From Cellulomonas chitinilytica (GTDB lineage: Bacteria > Actinomycetota > Actinomycetes > Actinomycetales > Cellulomonadaceae), in contig NZ_BONK01000002.1 in NCBI RefSeq assembly GCF_016862675.1, positions 62,001 through 126,000 of the forward strand: a stretch of 64,000 nt of DNA, written 5' to 3'. Position 1 is the first letter of the stretch; each line of letters opens with the position of its first letter. The notes below the pieces were generated by a model, which searched no databases, was not told the origin of the DNA, and saw only the letters and a program-made list of their open reading frames with translations. The position numbers and the translations under genes are program-made. This document shows, in pieces, positions 49,387 to 59,386 of this stretch.

Positions 49387-51027
49387 ATGAGGCACAGGAA
49401 CAGGTTGTTCGGAGCGCTCGGCGCGCTCGTCGTCGCGGTGTCCACGGCGGTCGCCGTGGCGCCGGCAGCACAGGCGGTCGGCCCCGACCGCCTCCCGTTC
49501 ACCATCACGAACTCGAGCGGCCGCGGCGACGCGGTCTACGTGTACGTGCTCGGCACGAACCTGAGCACCGGCCGCCTCGGGTACGTCACCGCGGGTGGCA
49601 CGTTCACGCCGTGGCCGGCGGGCGGGAACCCGCCGACGGCCGCGCCCGACGTCGCGATCGCGGGGCCGGCGAACGGCAGCAGCACGACGATCCAGCTGCC
49701 GCGCGGCATCTCCGGTCGCGTCTACTTCTCGCTCGGCGAGAAGCTGAAGTTCTTCCTGACGCCCGACGGGCTCGTGCAGCCCGCCCCCTGGTCGTCCGGT
49801 GACGCGAACAAGAACATCCTGTTCGACTGGAGCGAGCTCACGTACAACGACGCCGGTCTGTGGCTGAACAGCTCGCAGGTCGACATGTTCGCCGTCCCCC
49901 ACACGGTCACCGTGACCGGCGCGTCCGGCACCCGGAAGTCCGGGGAGCTCGTCGCCGACGGCCGGGACAAGACGATCAACGGGATCGCCGCGCAGAGCGG
50001 CTGGGCGAACACGGTGGTCCGCCGGTCGGACGGCACCGTGCTGCGCGTCCTCGCGCCGGGCAAGGCCGCGGGCGCCGGTCTGCTGAGCACCACGTACCTG
50101 GACGCGTACATCGCGTCCGCCTGGAGCGCGTACACGAGCAAGACGCTCACGGTCGTGCCCTTCGCCGACCAGCCGGGCACGAAGTACTACGGCCGGACCT
50201 CGGGCACCGTCATGACGTTCACCAACGCGTCCGGCGGTCAGGTGGCGCAGTTCAACCGGCCCAGCAGCGCCGACGTCTGGGGCTGCGACGGTGCCCTGCT
50301 CGCACCGAACGACACGGTGGTCGGCCCGATCGCCCGGACCCTGTGCGCCGCGCTCAACCGCGGGACGCTCGGCACGATCGACACCCAGCCCAGCACGGAC
50401 GCGTCGCAGTTCTACAAGAGCAACCCCGCCGACCAGTACGCGCGGATCGTGCACGAGAACATGAAGGACGGGAAGGCGTACGCCTTCGCGTTCGACGACG
50501 TCGGCAACTTCGAGTCGCTCGTGAACGACGGCTCGCCGTCCGCCGCGGGCCTCGTCATCCAGCCGTTCAGCGGTGGCGGTGGCGGGAGCACCGGTGGCGA
50601 CACGGGCACCGGCGGCGGCGGCACGGGCGGCGGCGACGTGACCGCCGGCTCGATCACCAACGCCAACGGCATGTGCCTCGACAACAACGCGCAGAACACG
50701 TCCAACGGCAACAAGGTCCAGATCTGGGACTGCAACGGCACCGTCGCGCAGAAGTGGACCTTCAAGGAGGCCGGCTCGACGCTCCGGGTCCAGGGCAAGT
50801 GCCTCGACGTCGCGGGCGGTGACACGGGCAACGGGACCAAGGTCCAGCTGTACGACTGCAACGGCACCGGAGCGCAGGTGTGGCTGCCGCAGTCGAACGG
50901 GTCGTACAAGAACCCGCAGTCCGGCCGGTGCCTCGACAACCCGGGCGCGTCGACCACGAAGGGCACCCAGGTCCAGATCTGGGACTGCAACGGCAACGGG
51001 GCCCAGAAGTGGACCCTGCACAGCTGA
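49387..51027 (+). CDS. Secreted GH64 beta-1,3-glucanase with ricin-type lectin domain
   Basis: A 546-residue exported enzyme. The signal peptide ends at AQA30. Residues about 35-390 match GH64, a thaumatin-like laminaripentaose-producing endo-beta-1,3-glucanase family (LPFTITNSSGRGDAVYVYVLG at the start and DWSELTYNDAGLWLNSSQVD in the middle). A Gly/Thr linker and a RICIN domain (about 421-546) follow. It attacks laminarin-like beta-1,3-glucan, for example fungal cell walls. ATG 49387 has AAGGAG upstream. Confidence 0.92.
   Translation: MRHRNRLFGALGALVVAVSTAVAVAPAAQAVGPDRLPFTITNSSGRGDAVYVYVLGTNLSTGRLGYVTAGGTFTPWPAGGNPPTAAPDVAIAGPANGSSTTIQLPRGISGRVYFSLGEKLKFFLTPDGLVQPAPWSSGDANKNILFDWSELTYNDAGLWLNSSQVDMFAVPHTVTVTGASGTRKSGELVADGRDKTINGIAAQSGWANTVVRRSDGTVLRVLAPGKAAGAGLLSTTYLDAYIASAWSAYTSKTLTVVPFADQPGTKYYGRTSGTVMTFTNASGGQVAQFNRPSSADVWGCDGALLAPNDTVVGPIARTLCAALNRGTLGTIDTQPSTDASQFYKSNPADQYARIVHENMKDGKAYAFAFDDVGNFESLVNDGSPSAAGLVIQPFSGGGGGSTGGDTGTGGGGTGGGDVTAGSITNANGMCLDNNAQNTSNGNKVQIWDCNGTVAQKWTFKEAGSTLRVQGKCLDVAGGDTGNGTKVQLYDCNGTGAQVWLPQSNGSYKNPQSGRCLDNPGASTTKGTQVQIWDCNGNGAQKWTLHS
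50648..51027 (+). repeat. RICIN-domain direct repeat, copy 2
   Basis: RICIN module of the GH64 gene, matching copy 1 at 48898-49277. The direct orientation and about 1.75-kb spacing make recombination or gene conversion between copies possible. Confidence 0.75.
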
Positions 51028-51122
51028 CGTGAGGCCGTCCGGCGCGGGCTCCACCCCGTGCCGGACGGAGCTCTCGCACCGGTCGTCACGGACATCGGGC
51101 AGGGCAGCGAGGAGCACCCCGC

Positions 51123-51152
51123 GGGGCCTCGACGGTGAGCCGTCGAGGCCCC
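51123..51152 (+). terminator. Terminator after the GH64 gene
   Basis: GGGGCCTCGACGG-TGAG-CCGTCGAGGCCCC, a perfect 13-bp stem with a 4-nt loop, 95 bp after the GH64 stop. The remaining gap to 51283 holds no gene. Confidence 0.8.
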
Positions 51153-51283
51153 GTCTCGTCGTCCGGCGGCCCGGTGCGGGTGATCCCCGTCCACGGACTG
51201 GACGGATGACCTGATGGGCCTCACACTTGCGCTGCTCCCTCTGATGGTCCGGCCACCGACGGCCGAGAAAAGGACCCGCGGCC

Positions 51284-52081
51284 GTGCTGCGCACCGTGAC
51301 CTCTCACCTCTCTCTCGACGTGCGCGCGCCGCTCGAGATGCTCCTGTCGATCGCCGTCGCGGACGGGTCCTACGACCGCACCGAGGTGCTGTCCGTGCGG
51401 CACGAGGACGGCCCGCTCGACGTGGTCGAGATCAAGGGTCCGCACGGCGGGCGCACGCACCGCGTGCTCGCCCCGCAGGGCCGTGTGGTCGTCGACTACC
51501 ACGCCACCGTCACCGGTCAGGCGGACCTGCCGCAGATCGAGGACATCGACCTCATCGAGTACCGCCGCCCCAGCCGGTACGCCGAGTCGGACCGGCTGCT
51601 GGCGTTCGCCCGCGACCAGTTCAAGGGGCTGTCCGGCGGCGAGCTGCTCGACGCCGTCGTCGGCTGGGTCAGCGGTCATGTGACGTACCTGTCGGGGTCG
51701 AGCCTGCCGACGGACGGCGCCACGGACACGCTGCTCAAGCGGCGCGGGGTGTGCCGGGACTTCGCGCACCTCGTCGTCGCGCTGCTGCGCGCCAAGGACG
51801 TGCCCGCCCGCCTGGCGTCCGTGTACGCGCCGGGGCTCAAGCCCATGGACTTCCACGCGGTCGCGGAGGCGTACGTCGACGGTGCGTGGCAGGTCGTCGA
51901 CGCGACCCGGCTCGCGCCGCGGCCCACGTTCGTGCGGATCGCGACCGGGCGGGACGCGACGGACACGGCATTCCTGTCGTACTACGGCGGGTCGCTCACC
52001 GTCCGGGCGATGACGGTGACCGCGGCGTACCACCACACGCTGCCGGTCGACGACGGCACGGGAGCGGTCGCGCTGCGCTGA
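51284..52081 (+). CDS. Transglutaminase-like cysteine protease family protein
   Basis: A 265-residue protein. The Cys-His-Asp triad is present: C157 in RRGVCRDFAHL, H191 in MDFHAVAEAYVDG and D206 in VDATRL. It lacks a signal peptide or membrane anchor, so it is probably cytoplasmic. Transglutaminase-like proteins often accompany MoxR/DUF58 operons, which begin 147 bp downstream here, but a separate promoter seems likely. Confidence 0.85.
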   Translation: MLRTVTSHLSLDVRAPLEMLLSIAVADGSYDRTEVLSVRHEDGPLDVVEIKGPHGGRTHRVLAPQGRVVVDYHATVTGQADLPQIEDIDLIEYRRPSRYAESDRLLAFARDQFKGLSGGELLDAVVGWVSGHVTYLSGSSLPTDGATDTLLKRRGVCRDFAHLVVALLRAKDVPARLASVYAPGLKPMDFHAVAEAYVDGAWQVVDATRLAPRPTFVRIATGRDATDTAFLSYYGGSLTVRAMTVTAAYHHTLPVDDGTGAVALR

Positions 52082-52228
52082 GCGCGCGCGATGATGCGCG
52101 CCCGACGCGGGTGACGACCTCCGACACGCCGCAGTGACGGGAGTCTCCCCCGTGTCACGTGCGTCACCCTCAGGAGCACGTCCGAACTGCCGATGAGCAG
52201 GGCTGTTGCCCATCGGAAGGACGCATCC

Positions 52229-53242
<1,014 letters not shown>

Positions 53243-53249
53243 CCGCGTC

Positions 53250-54131
53250 GTGCCCGCGCACCTCGTCCGCGTCAAGTCGAAGCTGTACGTCCGCAGCCGG
53301 CGCAGGATCGTGCACGCCCTGGACGGCGAGTACGCCTCACGCTCCCGCGGGCGCGGCTTCGACTTCGAGGACCTCCGCGACTACCAGCCCGGCGACGACG
53401 TCCGCGACATCGACTGGAAGGCGACGGCCCGGCGCGGCGAGCCGCTCGTACGCCGTCACCTCGTCACACGTCAGCGCAGCCTCGTCGCCCTCGTCGACAC
53501 CGCGTCGACGATGAACGCCCGGACCCCGGCGCACGAGGACAAGGGCGACCTCGCGGTGCTGGCCGTCGGGGTGCTGGGGTACCTCGCCCTCAAGCACGGG
53601 GACCGGGTCGGGCTCGTCCGCGGCGACGCCGGCGGTGTCGTCGCCGCGCGTCCGCGCGAGGGTGAGCGCCACCTCGAGCAGCTGCTCGGGGCGACTCGGA
53701 CGGCGATCGACACGTCGCGGTCGGCGCCGGACCTCGCGGGCGTCATCGAGCACGCGCGACGTCGCCTGACGCGCGACGCGATCGTCGTGGTGGTCACCGA
53801 CGACGTCGAGATGGACGAGCGCCTCGAGCAGTCCGTCCGCCGGCTGGCCGCGGCGCACGACACGCTCTGGGTCGCCGTGGCGGACGCCAACCCCGCCCGG
53901 GAGCTCGCGCGCGGCGAGGTGGCCGACGCCCGCGGCGGGTGGCGGGTCCCGCGGTACCTGTCCCGCTCCCGGCGGATCGCCGACGAGCACGACGAGCTGA
54001 CCACGCGCCTGCGCGAGTCGCTCGCCGACGTGCTGGACGACGCCCACGTGTCCCGATGCCGGGTCGAGTCCTCCGACACCGCCGTCCGCGAGCTGCTCAC
54101 GATGCTGCGGAGGCGCCCCTATGCGCACTGA
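53250..54131 (+). CDS. DUF58 (VWA-like) protein
   Basis: A 293-residue protein. The DUF58 core GFDFEDLRDYQPGDDVRDID, followed by WKATARRGEPLVRRH, is clear, then a VWA-like fold beginning VALVDTAS. DUF58 proteins are membrane-associated partners of MoxR ATPases. GTG 53250 begins 7 bp after moxR. The stop overlaps the next gene by 11 bp. Confidence 0.9.
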   Translation: MPAHLVRVKSKLYVRSRRRIVHALDGEYASRSRGRGFDFEDLRDYQPGDDVRDIDWKATARRGEPLVRRHLVTRQRSLVALVDTASTMNARTPAHEDKGDLAVLAVGVLGYLALKHGDRVGLVRGDAGGVVAARPREGERHLEQLLGATRTAIDTSRSAPDLAGVIEHARRRLTRDAIVVVVTDDVEMDERLEQSVRRLAAAHDTLWVAVADANPARELARGEVADARGGWRVPRYLSRSRRIADEHDELTTRLRESLADVLDDAHVSRCRVESSDTAVRELLTMLRRRPYAH

Positions 54132-54600
54132 CGCGACACTCCGGCCCACCCTCTACCCGCCGGTGACCTACGGGCACGGCTGGACCGTGCTCGGGCTCTG
54201 CCTCGTCGCCGGGGTCGCCCTGGTCCTCGTCGTCGTCCTGCTCTCCACCCGCCCCGGCGGTCTGCCGAGGCTGCCCGGGATGCGCCGCTCGACCCGCGTC
54301 CGGCGCCAGGCGCTCGCCCGGGTCGACGCGGTCCTCGTCGCGTACGAGGCGGGCCGCGTCGACGCACCCGGCGCGGCCAGCGAGCTGTCGCAGACCGTGC
54401 GTGGCTTCGCTGCCGCGTGGACCGGCGTGGCGTACGAGACGATGACGCCGAGCCAGCTCGCCACCGCCGGGCCCGTGCCGCTCCACGACGTGGTGTCGGC
54501 GCTGGCGGTCGCCACGTTCGCCCCTGCTCCGGGGACGGCCGACGTCGCCACCCTCGCCCGCGACGTCCGAGAGGTGGTGACCCGGTGGAGCACGAGCTGA
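54121..54600 (+). CDS. Small membrane protein of the MoxR/VWA operon
   Basis: A 159-residue protein. One membrane segment (VLGLCLVAGVALVLVVVLL, about 23-41) is followed by a helical cytoplasmic domain. It occupies the position of the DUF4381-type protein in many MoxR-BatAB operons, though the sequence similarity is weak. It overlaps the DUF58 gene by 11 bp and the VWA gene by 16 bp. Confidence 0.75.
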   Translation: MRTDATLRPTLYPPVTYGHGWTVLGLCLVAGVALVLVVVLLSTRPGGLPRLPGMRRSTRVRRQALARVDAVLVAYEAGRVDAPGAASELSQTVRGFAAAWTGVAYETMTPSQLATAGPVPLHDVVSALAVATFAPAPGTADVATLARDVREVVTRWSTS

Positions 54601-55634
54601 GCCAGCCGGCCGTGCTGGTCGGCACGGCCGTCCTCGCGGTCGTCGTCTGCGCCGCTGCCGTCGTCGCCTCACGCCGGACGGGCCGGTCCCGAGCCGGGAC
54701 GGTCCGGGTCGCGCACGTCGGCCGCCTGCGCACGCTGCCGGGCTACCGGCGTGCGGTGGCCCGTCGGCGTGCGGGCCTCGTCGTCGTCGGCCTGCTCACC
54801 CTCGTCACGCTCGGGACCGCCGGATGGCTGGCCGCGCGCCCGACGGCCGTCGAGTCACGGCAGTCGCACCTCGACAACCGGGACATCGTGCTCTGCCTCG
54901 ACGTGTCGGGGTCCATGTCCGGGGAGGACCTCGCCGTCGTCCGGACGTTCCGCAAGCTCGTCAGCGGGCTGCACGGCGAACGGATCGGGCTGGTGGTGTT
55001 CGACAGCATGCCGCTGGTCCTGTTCCCGCTCACCGACGACTACGACCTCGTGCGCAGCAGCCTGGAGGCCACGGAGGCCAGCATCGCGGGGGCAGAAGGC
55101 CACCCCGACATCGCCGCCGGCACCCGGGACATGTCCATCGGCGGGTCACTGGTCGGGGACGGCCTGACCGGGTGCGCCGAGCAGTTCCGCGGCGACGAGG
55201 AGCTCGCCCGGCTCGAGGGGACCACGGACCCCGGGACCGTGGATCCCGTCGAGCGCTCGCGCGTCGTCATCCTCGCCACCGACAACAAGCAGATCACCGG
55301 CCGCGGGGGCCAGCTCTTCACCGTCCAGGAGGCCGCCCAGCGCACGGCCGAGCTCGGGGCCCTTCTCGTCGTCCTGGACGCCAACGACGACGGGAGCAGC
55401 ACGTACTCCCAGGAGCTCGCTGCCGCCGCACAGACCACCGGGGGCCAGACGTACCCGGCGGTCGAGGGCGACTCCGCCGTCGGCGCGATCACGTCGATCG
55501 TGAAGGGCCTGCCCTCACGCACGGTCGTGGGCCCCCGGGTGACCTCCACGTTCGACGTCCCGGGTGTCGCGCTCGACCTGCTGCTCCCGCTCGTCGTCGG
55601 ACTCCTGGTCGCGTGGCGGGTGGTGCGACCGTGA
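54585..55634 (+). CDS. VWA domain membrane protein (BatA-like)
   Basis: A 349-residue protein. Two membrane helices lie near the N-terminus (about 10-28 and 62-83) and one at the C-terminus (LDLLLPLVVGLLVAWRVV). The VWA domain has an intact MIDAS, DVSGS (D106, S108, S110). BatA-like proteins use it for metal-dependent protein contacts and are linked to stress resistance in Bacteroides. GTG 54585; the stop overlaps the next VWA gene by 4 bp. Confidence 0.85.
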   Translation: MEHELSQPAVLVGTAVLAVVVCAAAVVASRRTGRSRAGTVRVAHVGRLRTLPGYRRAVARRRAGLVVVGLLTLVTLGTAGWLAARPTAVESRQSHLDNRDIVLCLDVSGSMSGEDLAVVRTFRKLVSGLHGERIGLVVFDSMPLVLFPLTDDYDLVRSSLEATEASIAGAEGHPDIAAGTRDMSIGGSLVGDGLTGCAEQFRGDEELARLEGTTDPGTVDPVERSRVVILATDNKQITGRGGQLFTVQEAAQRTAELGALLVVLDANDDGSSTYSQELAAAAQTTGGQTYPAVEGDSAVGAITSIVKGLPSRTVVGPRVTSTFDVPGVALDLLLPLVVGLLVAWRVVRP

Positions 55635-56620
55635 CGCTCCAGCCCGTCGTCCCCGTCGCCCTCGTGGGCGCGTTCGTCCTCGCCGGTGTCGTCGTGTGCG
55701 CGCAGGGCGCCTGTTCGTCGGTCGGGGCGCTCGGTCGCGCCCGCTGGCTGACCAGGGCTCTCGTCGTGCTCGCGGCGGCCGCCGCGTGCCTGCGGCCCAG
55801 CACGCCGGCCGAGCTCACCACGGCTGCGCTGTCCGACGCGGACGTCTACTTCGTGATCGACACCACCGCGAGCATGGGGGCGACCGACGGGCCCGACGGG
55901 ACGACCCGGCTCGACGCCGCGCGGGCCGACGTCGTCGCCCTGAGCGCCCAGCTCGCCGGGATCGGCGCCCGGACCTCGCTCGTCACGTTCGACCGCGAGG
56001 CCCGGACGGTCGTCCCGCTCACCACCGACACGACGGCCGTCCCCCGTGCGGCGGCGGTCCTGCGGCCCGAGCTCGCGCTGGCGTCGCACGGCTCCAGCAT
56101 CACCGTGGCCGCGCCCCTGCTGTCCCGCACGCTGCGGGAGGTCGCCGCCGCGTACCCGGACCGCTCGACCGTGGTCGTGTACCTCGGCGACGGGGAGAAC
56201 ACCGCAGCCGGCGAGCCCGAGAGCTTCGCGCCGTTGCACGACCTCGTCCAGGGAGGACTCGTGCTCGGGTACGGCACCTCTGCCGGCGCACCGATGACCG
56301 CGCGGCTCACCGGCGACGGGGCAGGTCCTGTGCTCGACCCCGCCACCGGCCAGCCGGCCGTCTCGCACGCCGACGCAGAGGCGCTCGACACGCTCGCGCG
56401 GGACCTCGGGCTCACCCATGTCGCACGTGCGGGCGGTCCGGCCCCGACGGTTCCCGACCCGACCGTCCGTCAGGTCACGACGGACGTCAGCGGTCTGCCG
56501 TCCGGCAGCACCGAGTACACATGGATGGCGGCGCTCGCGGTGGTTCTGCTCCTGCTCCTCGACGGCGCCGGCACGGTGCTGTCGCTCGGCCGTGCCGCGG
56601 TGCCGAGGGGTGCACGATGA
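55631..56620 (+). CDS. VWA domain membrane protein (BatB-like)
   Basis: A 329-residue protein with membrane helices at about 6-24, 41-55 and near 300-315. The MIDAS reads DTTAS (D77, T79, S81), the DxTxS variant. The layout with the preceding BatA-like protein suggests a paired complex activated by MoxR. It overlaps both neighbours by 4 bp, giving tight translational coupling. Confidence 0.85.
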   Translation: MTLQPVVPVALVGAFVLAGVVVCAQGACSSVGALGRARWLTRALVVLAAAAACLRPSTPAELTTAALSDADVYFVIDTTASMGATDGPDGTTRLDAARADVVALSAQLAGIGARTSLVTFDREARTVVPLTTDTTAVPRAAAVLRPELALASHGSSITVAAPLLSRTLREVAAAYPDRSTVVVYLGDGENTAAGEPESFAPLHDLVQGGLVLGYGTSAGAPMTARLTGDGAGPVLDPATGQPAVSHADAEALDTLARDLGLTHVARAGGPAPTVPDPTVRQVTTDVSGLPSGSTEYTWMAALAVVLLLLLDGAGTVLSLGRAAVPRGAR

Positions 56621-57429
56621 ACGCCCCGGCCGACGTCCTGCGTCGTCGGCGCCGGATCCTGGCGTGGTCGTCTCCCGCGCTCGCCCTGTGCCTCGTGGGC
56701 GGCAGCACGCTGCTGCTCGGCTGCGGGGCCGCCGAGGTCACCCGGACCGCGTTCGTCGTCGGGCAGTCCCGGACGGCCGCACGCGCGGCCGAGCTCCTCG
56801 GGCTCGTCGACCTCGTGGAGCCGTGGAAGGCCCCGTTCGACGCCGGCACCGTCGCCGCGTCGCGCGCGCGCACCGAGCCCGAGTGGCGCACCGCCGAGCG
56901 CCTGCTCCGCGAGGCCCTGCGCTCGGCACCGCCGCAGGCGCAGTGCGCCGTGCGGGTCAACCTCTCGGCCGTGCTGGAGGCGCTCGGCGACCTCCATGCC
57001 GACGACCCTGCGGCGGCTGCGGCCGACTACGCCGCCGCACGCGACGTCGCGCGGGACGCACCGGCAGGCTGCGTCGACGAGCCGTCCGCGGCGCAGGCGC
57101 AGCGGGACGCCGAGGACGCCGCGGGCCAGGGCTCGGACGACGAGGCCGGCAAGGACGGCTCCGGCAAGGACGGCTCCGGGGGCCGGAGCGCGGCCGACGA
57201 CCTCGCGGACGCGACGCAGCGCACGGAGACGAAGGCCACGGCGGCCGCGGGACGGGCCGGCAACGGCTCGCCGTCCGGCGAGGCCTCCCCTGCGGGCGAG
57301 CCCTCCGAGCGCGACCAGGAGCTCGCCCAGCGGACCCAGCAGGCGCAGCAGGACAGCCCCGGCACAGGCGGTGCCGGCGACGGGGCGGGCGCGGGCGACG
57401 GAGTGGTGGACGTCCCGTCTCCCTGGTGA
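56617..57429 (+). CDS. Membrane protein with TPR-like segment and low-complexity tail
   Basis: A 270-residue protein. A membrane segment (LALCLVGGSTLLLGCG, about 22-37) is followed by a helical region resembling a tetratricopeptide unit (RTAERLLREALRSAP, then VRVNLSAVLEALGDL). From about residue 170 the sequence is a flexible Gly/Ala/Ser/Glu tail. In other Bat operons the last gene encodes a TPR protein (BatC/E-like), and this may be the equivalent. Final gene of the operon. Confidence 0.75.
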   Translation: MNAPADVLRRRRRILAWSSPALALCLVGGSTLLLGCGAAEVTRTAFVVGQSRTAARAAELLGLVDLVEPWKAPFDAGTVAASRARTEPEWRTAERLLREALRSAPPQAQCAVRVNLSAVLEALGDLHADDPAAAAADYAAARDVARDAPAGCVDEPSAAQAQRDAEDAAGQGSDDEAGKDGSGKDGSGGRSAADDLADATQRTETKATAAAGRAGNGSPSGEASPAGEPSERDQELAQRTQQAQQDSPGTGGAGDGAGAGDGVVDVPSPW

Positions 57430-57453
57430 GGCCGGGCGCGGACGCCCACGAGC

Positions 57454-57483
57454 GGCGCCGCCGACATCACGACCGGCGGCGCC
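57454..57483. terminator. Bidirectional terminator after the MoxR operon
   Basis: GGCGCCGCCG and CGGCGGCGCC form a 10-bp stem around a 10-nt loop, between the convergent operon and the DUF4012 gene. Confidence 0.65.
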
Positions 57484-57492
57484 GGACCGCCC

Positions 57493-59268
57493 TCAGCAGC
57501 TGAACGAACCCGTGACCGCCGCCGGCATCCCACCGCGGGAGACCACCTGGACGCCGTGTCCGTCGTCGGCCCGGCCGCGCAGCGACACCTCGACGGTGCT
57601 CGTCCCGGCGGCCAGGTCGACGACGAGCAACCCGTGGTCGTCGACCGTGAGCGCGTCGCCCGCAGGCCGGACCGTCCCGTCCACGGCCACCTCGGCCACG
57701 TCGGTCCGGGCCGGGACCTGCACGAGCAGGCGCGCCGCGGAACCGCCGTCGACCCCCGGGGCCGTCCGCACGGTCAGGCGGACCCCCGGGCGCTCGGCCC
57801 ACAGGCGGCCGCAGGTCCCCTGCGCGACGACGAGGCCGTCCGCGACGACACCAGCAGGGCCTGTCCCGGCGTCGAGCGACACCACGACCGGCGTCCCGCC
57901 GACGGGGTCGGCGGGCAGACCGCCTGCTCCGCGCGAGCCGGCCAGCGCACCCTGGACGGCGGGATCGGCGAACCAGACGCGCAGCCCACCGTCGGTCACG
58001 GCGTCGCGCAGCGCGAACGCGACGAGGTCGGCCCGCCCCTGGAACGTCAGGGCGCCCCGCACGACTGTCTCGACGGTCGCGTCGATCGCCCCCGCGCGGC
58101 CCTCGGGAGGCAGACCGGCCAGCGTCGCGACGAACGAGGGGGCCGCGGGGACGGGCTCCGCGGAGGCACCGAGCAGGTCGTCCATGCCAGCTGCGGTCAC
58201 CAGGACCACGGCGGCCGGGGCGGTCCCGGTGGCGGCGGCGACACCGGCCTGGAGGGCGGCGGAGGCGTCGGCCGTCGACGTGAGGCGTGCGACGTCGGGT
58301 GCACCGGCCGCGACGAGCGCCGCCTGCGGGCCGGCCGCCGCGGTCGTGTACGCCGCCGACGCGGTCGCGGCGGCGAGGACCGTCCCCGGGTCGACCGGTC
58401 GGACCTCGCGCACCGCCCCGTGCTCGGCCGTCAGGACCAGGACGCGCTCGACGCGGCCCCCGAGCGGCTTGGCTGCGGTGTCGTCGAGGAACACGACGGC
58501 GGTGCTCGTGGGACCCGAGCCGCCCGCCACCTCGAGCAGCGCGTGCACGGACGGGCTCGCCACGGCCGCGACGTCCGCCGCGGCGTCGAGGGTCCCGAGC
58601 GCCGACTCCAGGTAGCGCGTCAGCTCGGGCACGACGAGGTCGGTGCCGACGCCGTCGAGCCGGGCGTGCGCCTGCTGGACCGCACCGGCGATCGCGGCCA
58701 GGTCGGTGTCGTGCTCGCTCGCACGGACCAGCATCGCGTACCCGTCGTCCGGGTCGTCGAACGGCCCGAACGTCAACGTCCCCGCGAGGTCGACGACACG
58801 CGGCAGGGCGTCGTCGGCGAGGACGTCGGCGGCCTCGACGGTCGCCCGGACGGACGCCATCCGCCCGCCCACGCCCGGCACGTGCTCGTACAGCCGCCAG
58901 ACCGGGTCGTCGAGCAGCCCTCGGGCGCGCCCGACGGCACCGCGTACCTCGGACACGCTCGCCAGCACGGTCGGGGTCGGGCCCTCGGACAGGGCCGACG
59001 CGACGTCCTGCATCGCGGGAGCCGCCCCGACGAGCGACTGCACGGCCAGCGCACCACGTGCACCCACCCACACCAGGGACAGCACCAGCAGCCCGACGAC
59101 GGACCAGACACCGCGCACGACGACCTTGCGCGTTCGCGACCGTCCGCGCCCTGCACCGTCCTCGACCGGCGGGCTCGTGGCCTCCTCGGGCGCCGGCTCG
59201 CCACGCTTCGCCACGACCGGGCGGGCGACCGGTCGGACGGGTGGCAGCAAGGTGGTCGGCTCGGGCAT
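57493..59268 (-). CDS. DUF4012 family membrane-anchored protein
   Basis: A 591-residue protein. A cytoplasmic Pro/Arg/Glu-rich N-terminus (about 1-50) is followed by one membrane helix (VVRGVWSVVGLLVLSLVW) and a large extracytoplasmic part. VWRLYEHVPGVGGRMASVRA fits DUF4012, which is found near exopolysaccharide and cell-wall genes in actinobacteria. The function is unknown. ATG 59268 (MPEPTTLLPP) was chosen; an in-frame ATG at 59322 adds a basic, Cys-containing extension of doubtful reality. Confidence 0.8.
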   Translation of the reverse strand: MPEPTTLLPPVRPVARPVVAKRGEPAPEEATSPPVEDGAGRGRSRTRKVVVRGVWSVVGLLVLSLVWVGARGALAVQSLVGAAPAMQDVASALSEGPTPTVLASVSEVRGAVGRARGLLDDPVWRLYEHVPGVGGRMASVRATVEAADVLADDALPRVVDLAGTLTFGPFDDPDDGYAMLVRASEHDTDLAAIAGAVQQAHARLDGVGTDLVVPELTRYLESALGTLDAAADVAAVASPSVHALLEVAGGSGPTSTAVVFLDDTAAKPLGGRVERVLVLTAEHGAVREVRPVDPGTVLAAATASAAYTTAAAGPQAALVAAGAPDVARLTSTADASAALQAGVAAATGTAPAAVVLVTAAGMDDLLGASAEPVPAAPSFVATLAGLPPEGRAGAIDATVETVVRGALTFQGRADLVAFALRDAVTDGGLRVWFADPAVQGALAGSRGAGGLPADPVGGTPVVVSLDAGTGPAGVVADGLVVAQGTCGRLWAERPGVRLTVRTAPGVDGGSAARLLVQVPARTDVAEVAVDGTVRPAGDALTVDDHGLLVVDLAAGTSTVEVSLRGRADDGHGVQVVSRGGMPAAVTGSFSC

Positions 59269-59386
59269 CCGGCATTCGTAACAGCCGACCTCGCACCGAC
59301 GAAGCCGGCGCCGCAGGTTCACCCGGATGGCCGATGTGAAACCGGTCAGAGGGTGCGGACCGCCCCGAGGTGGCGCACCGGGGTCG

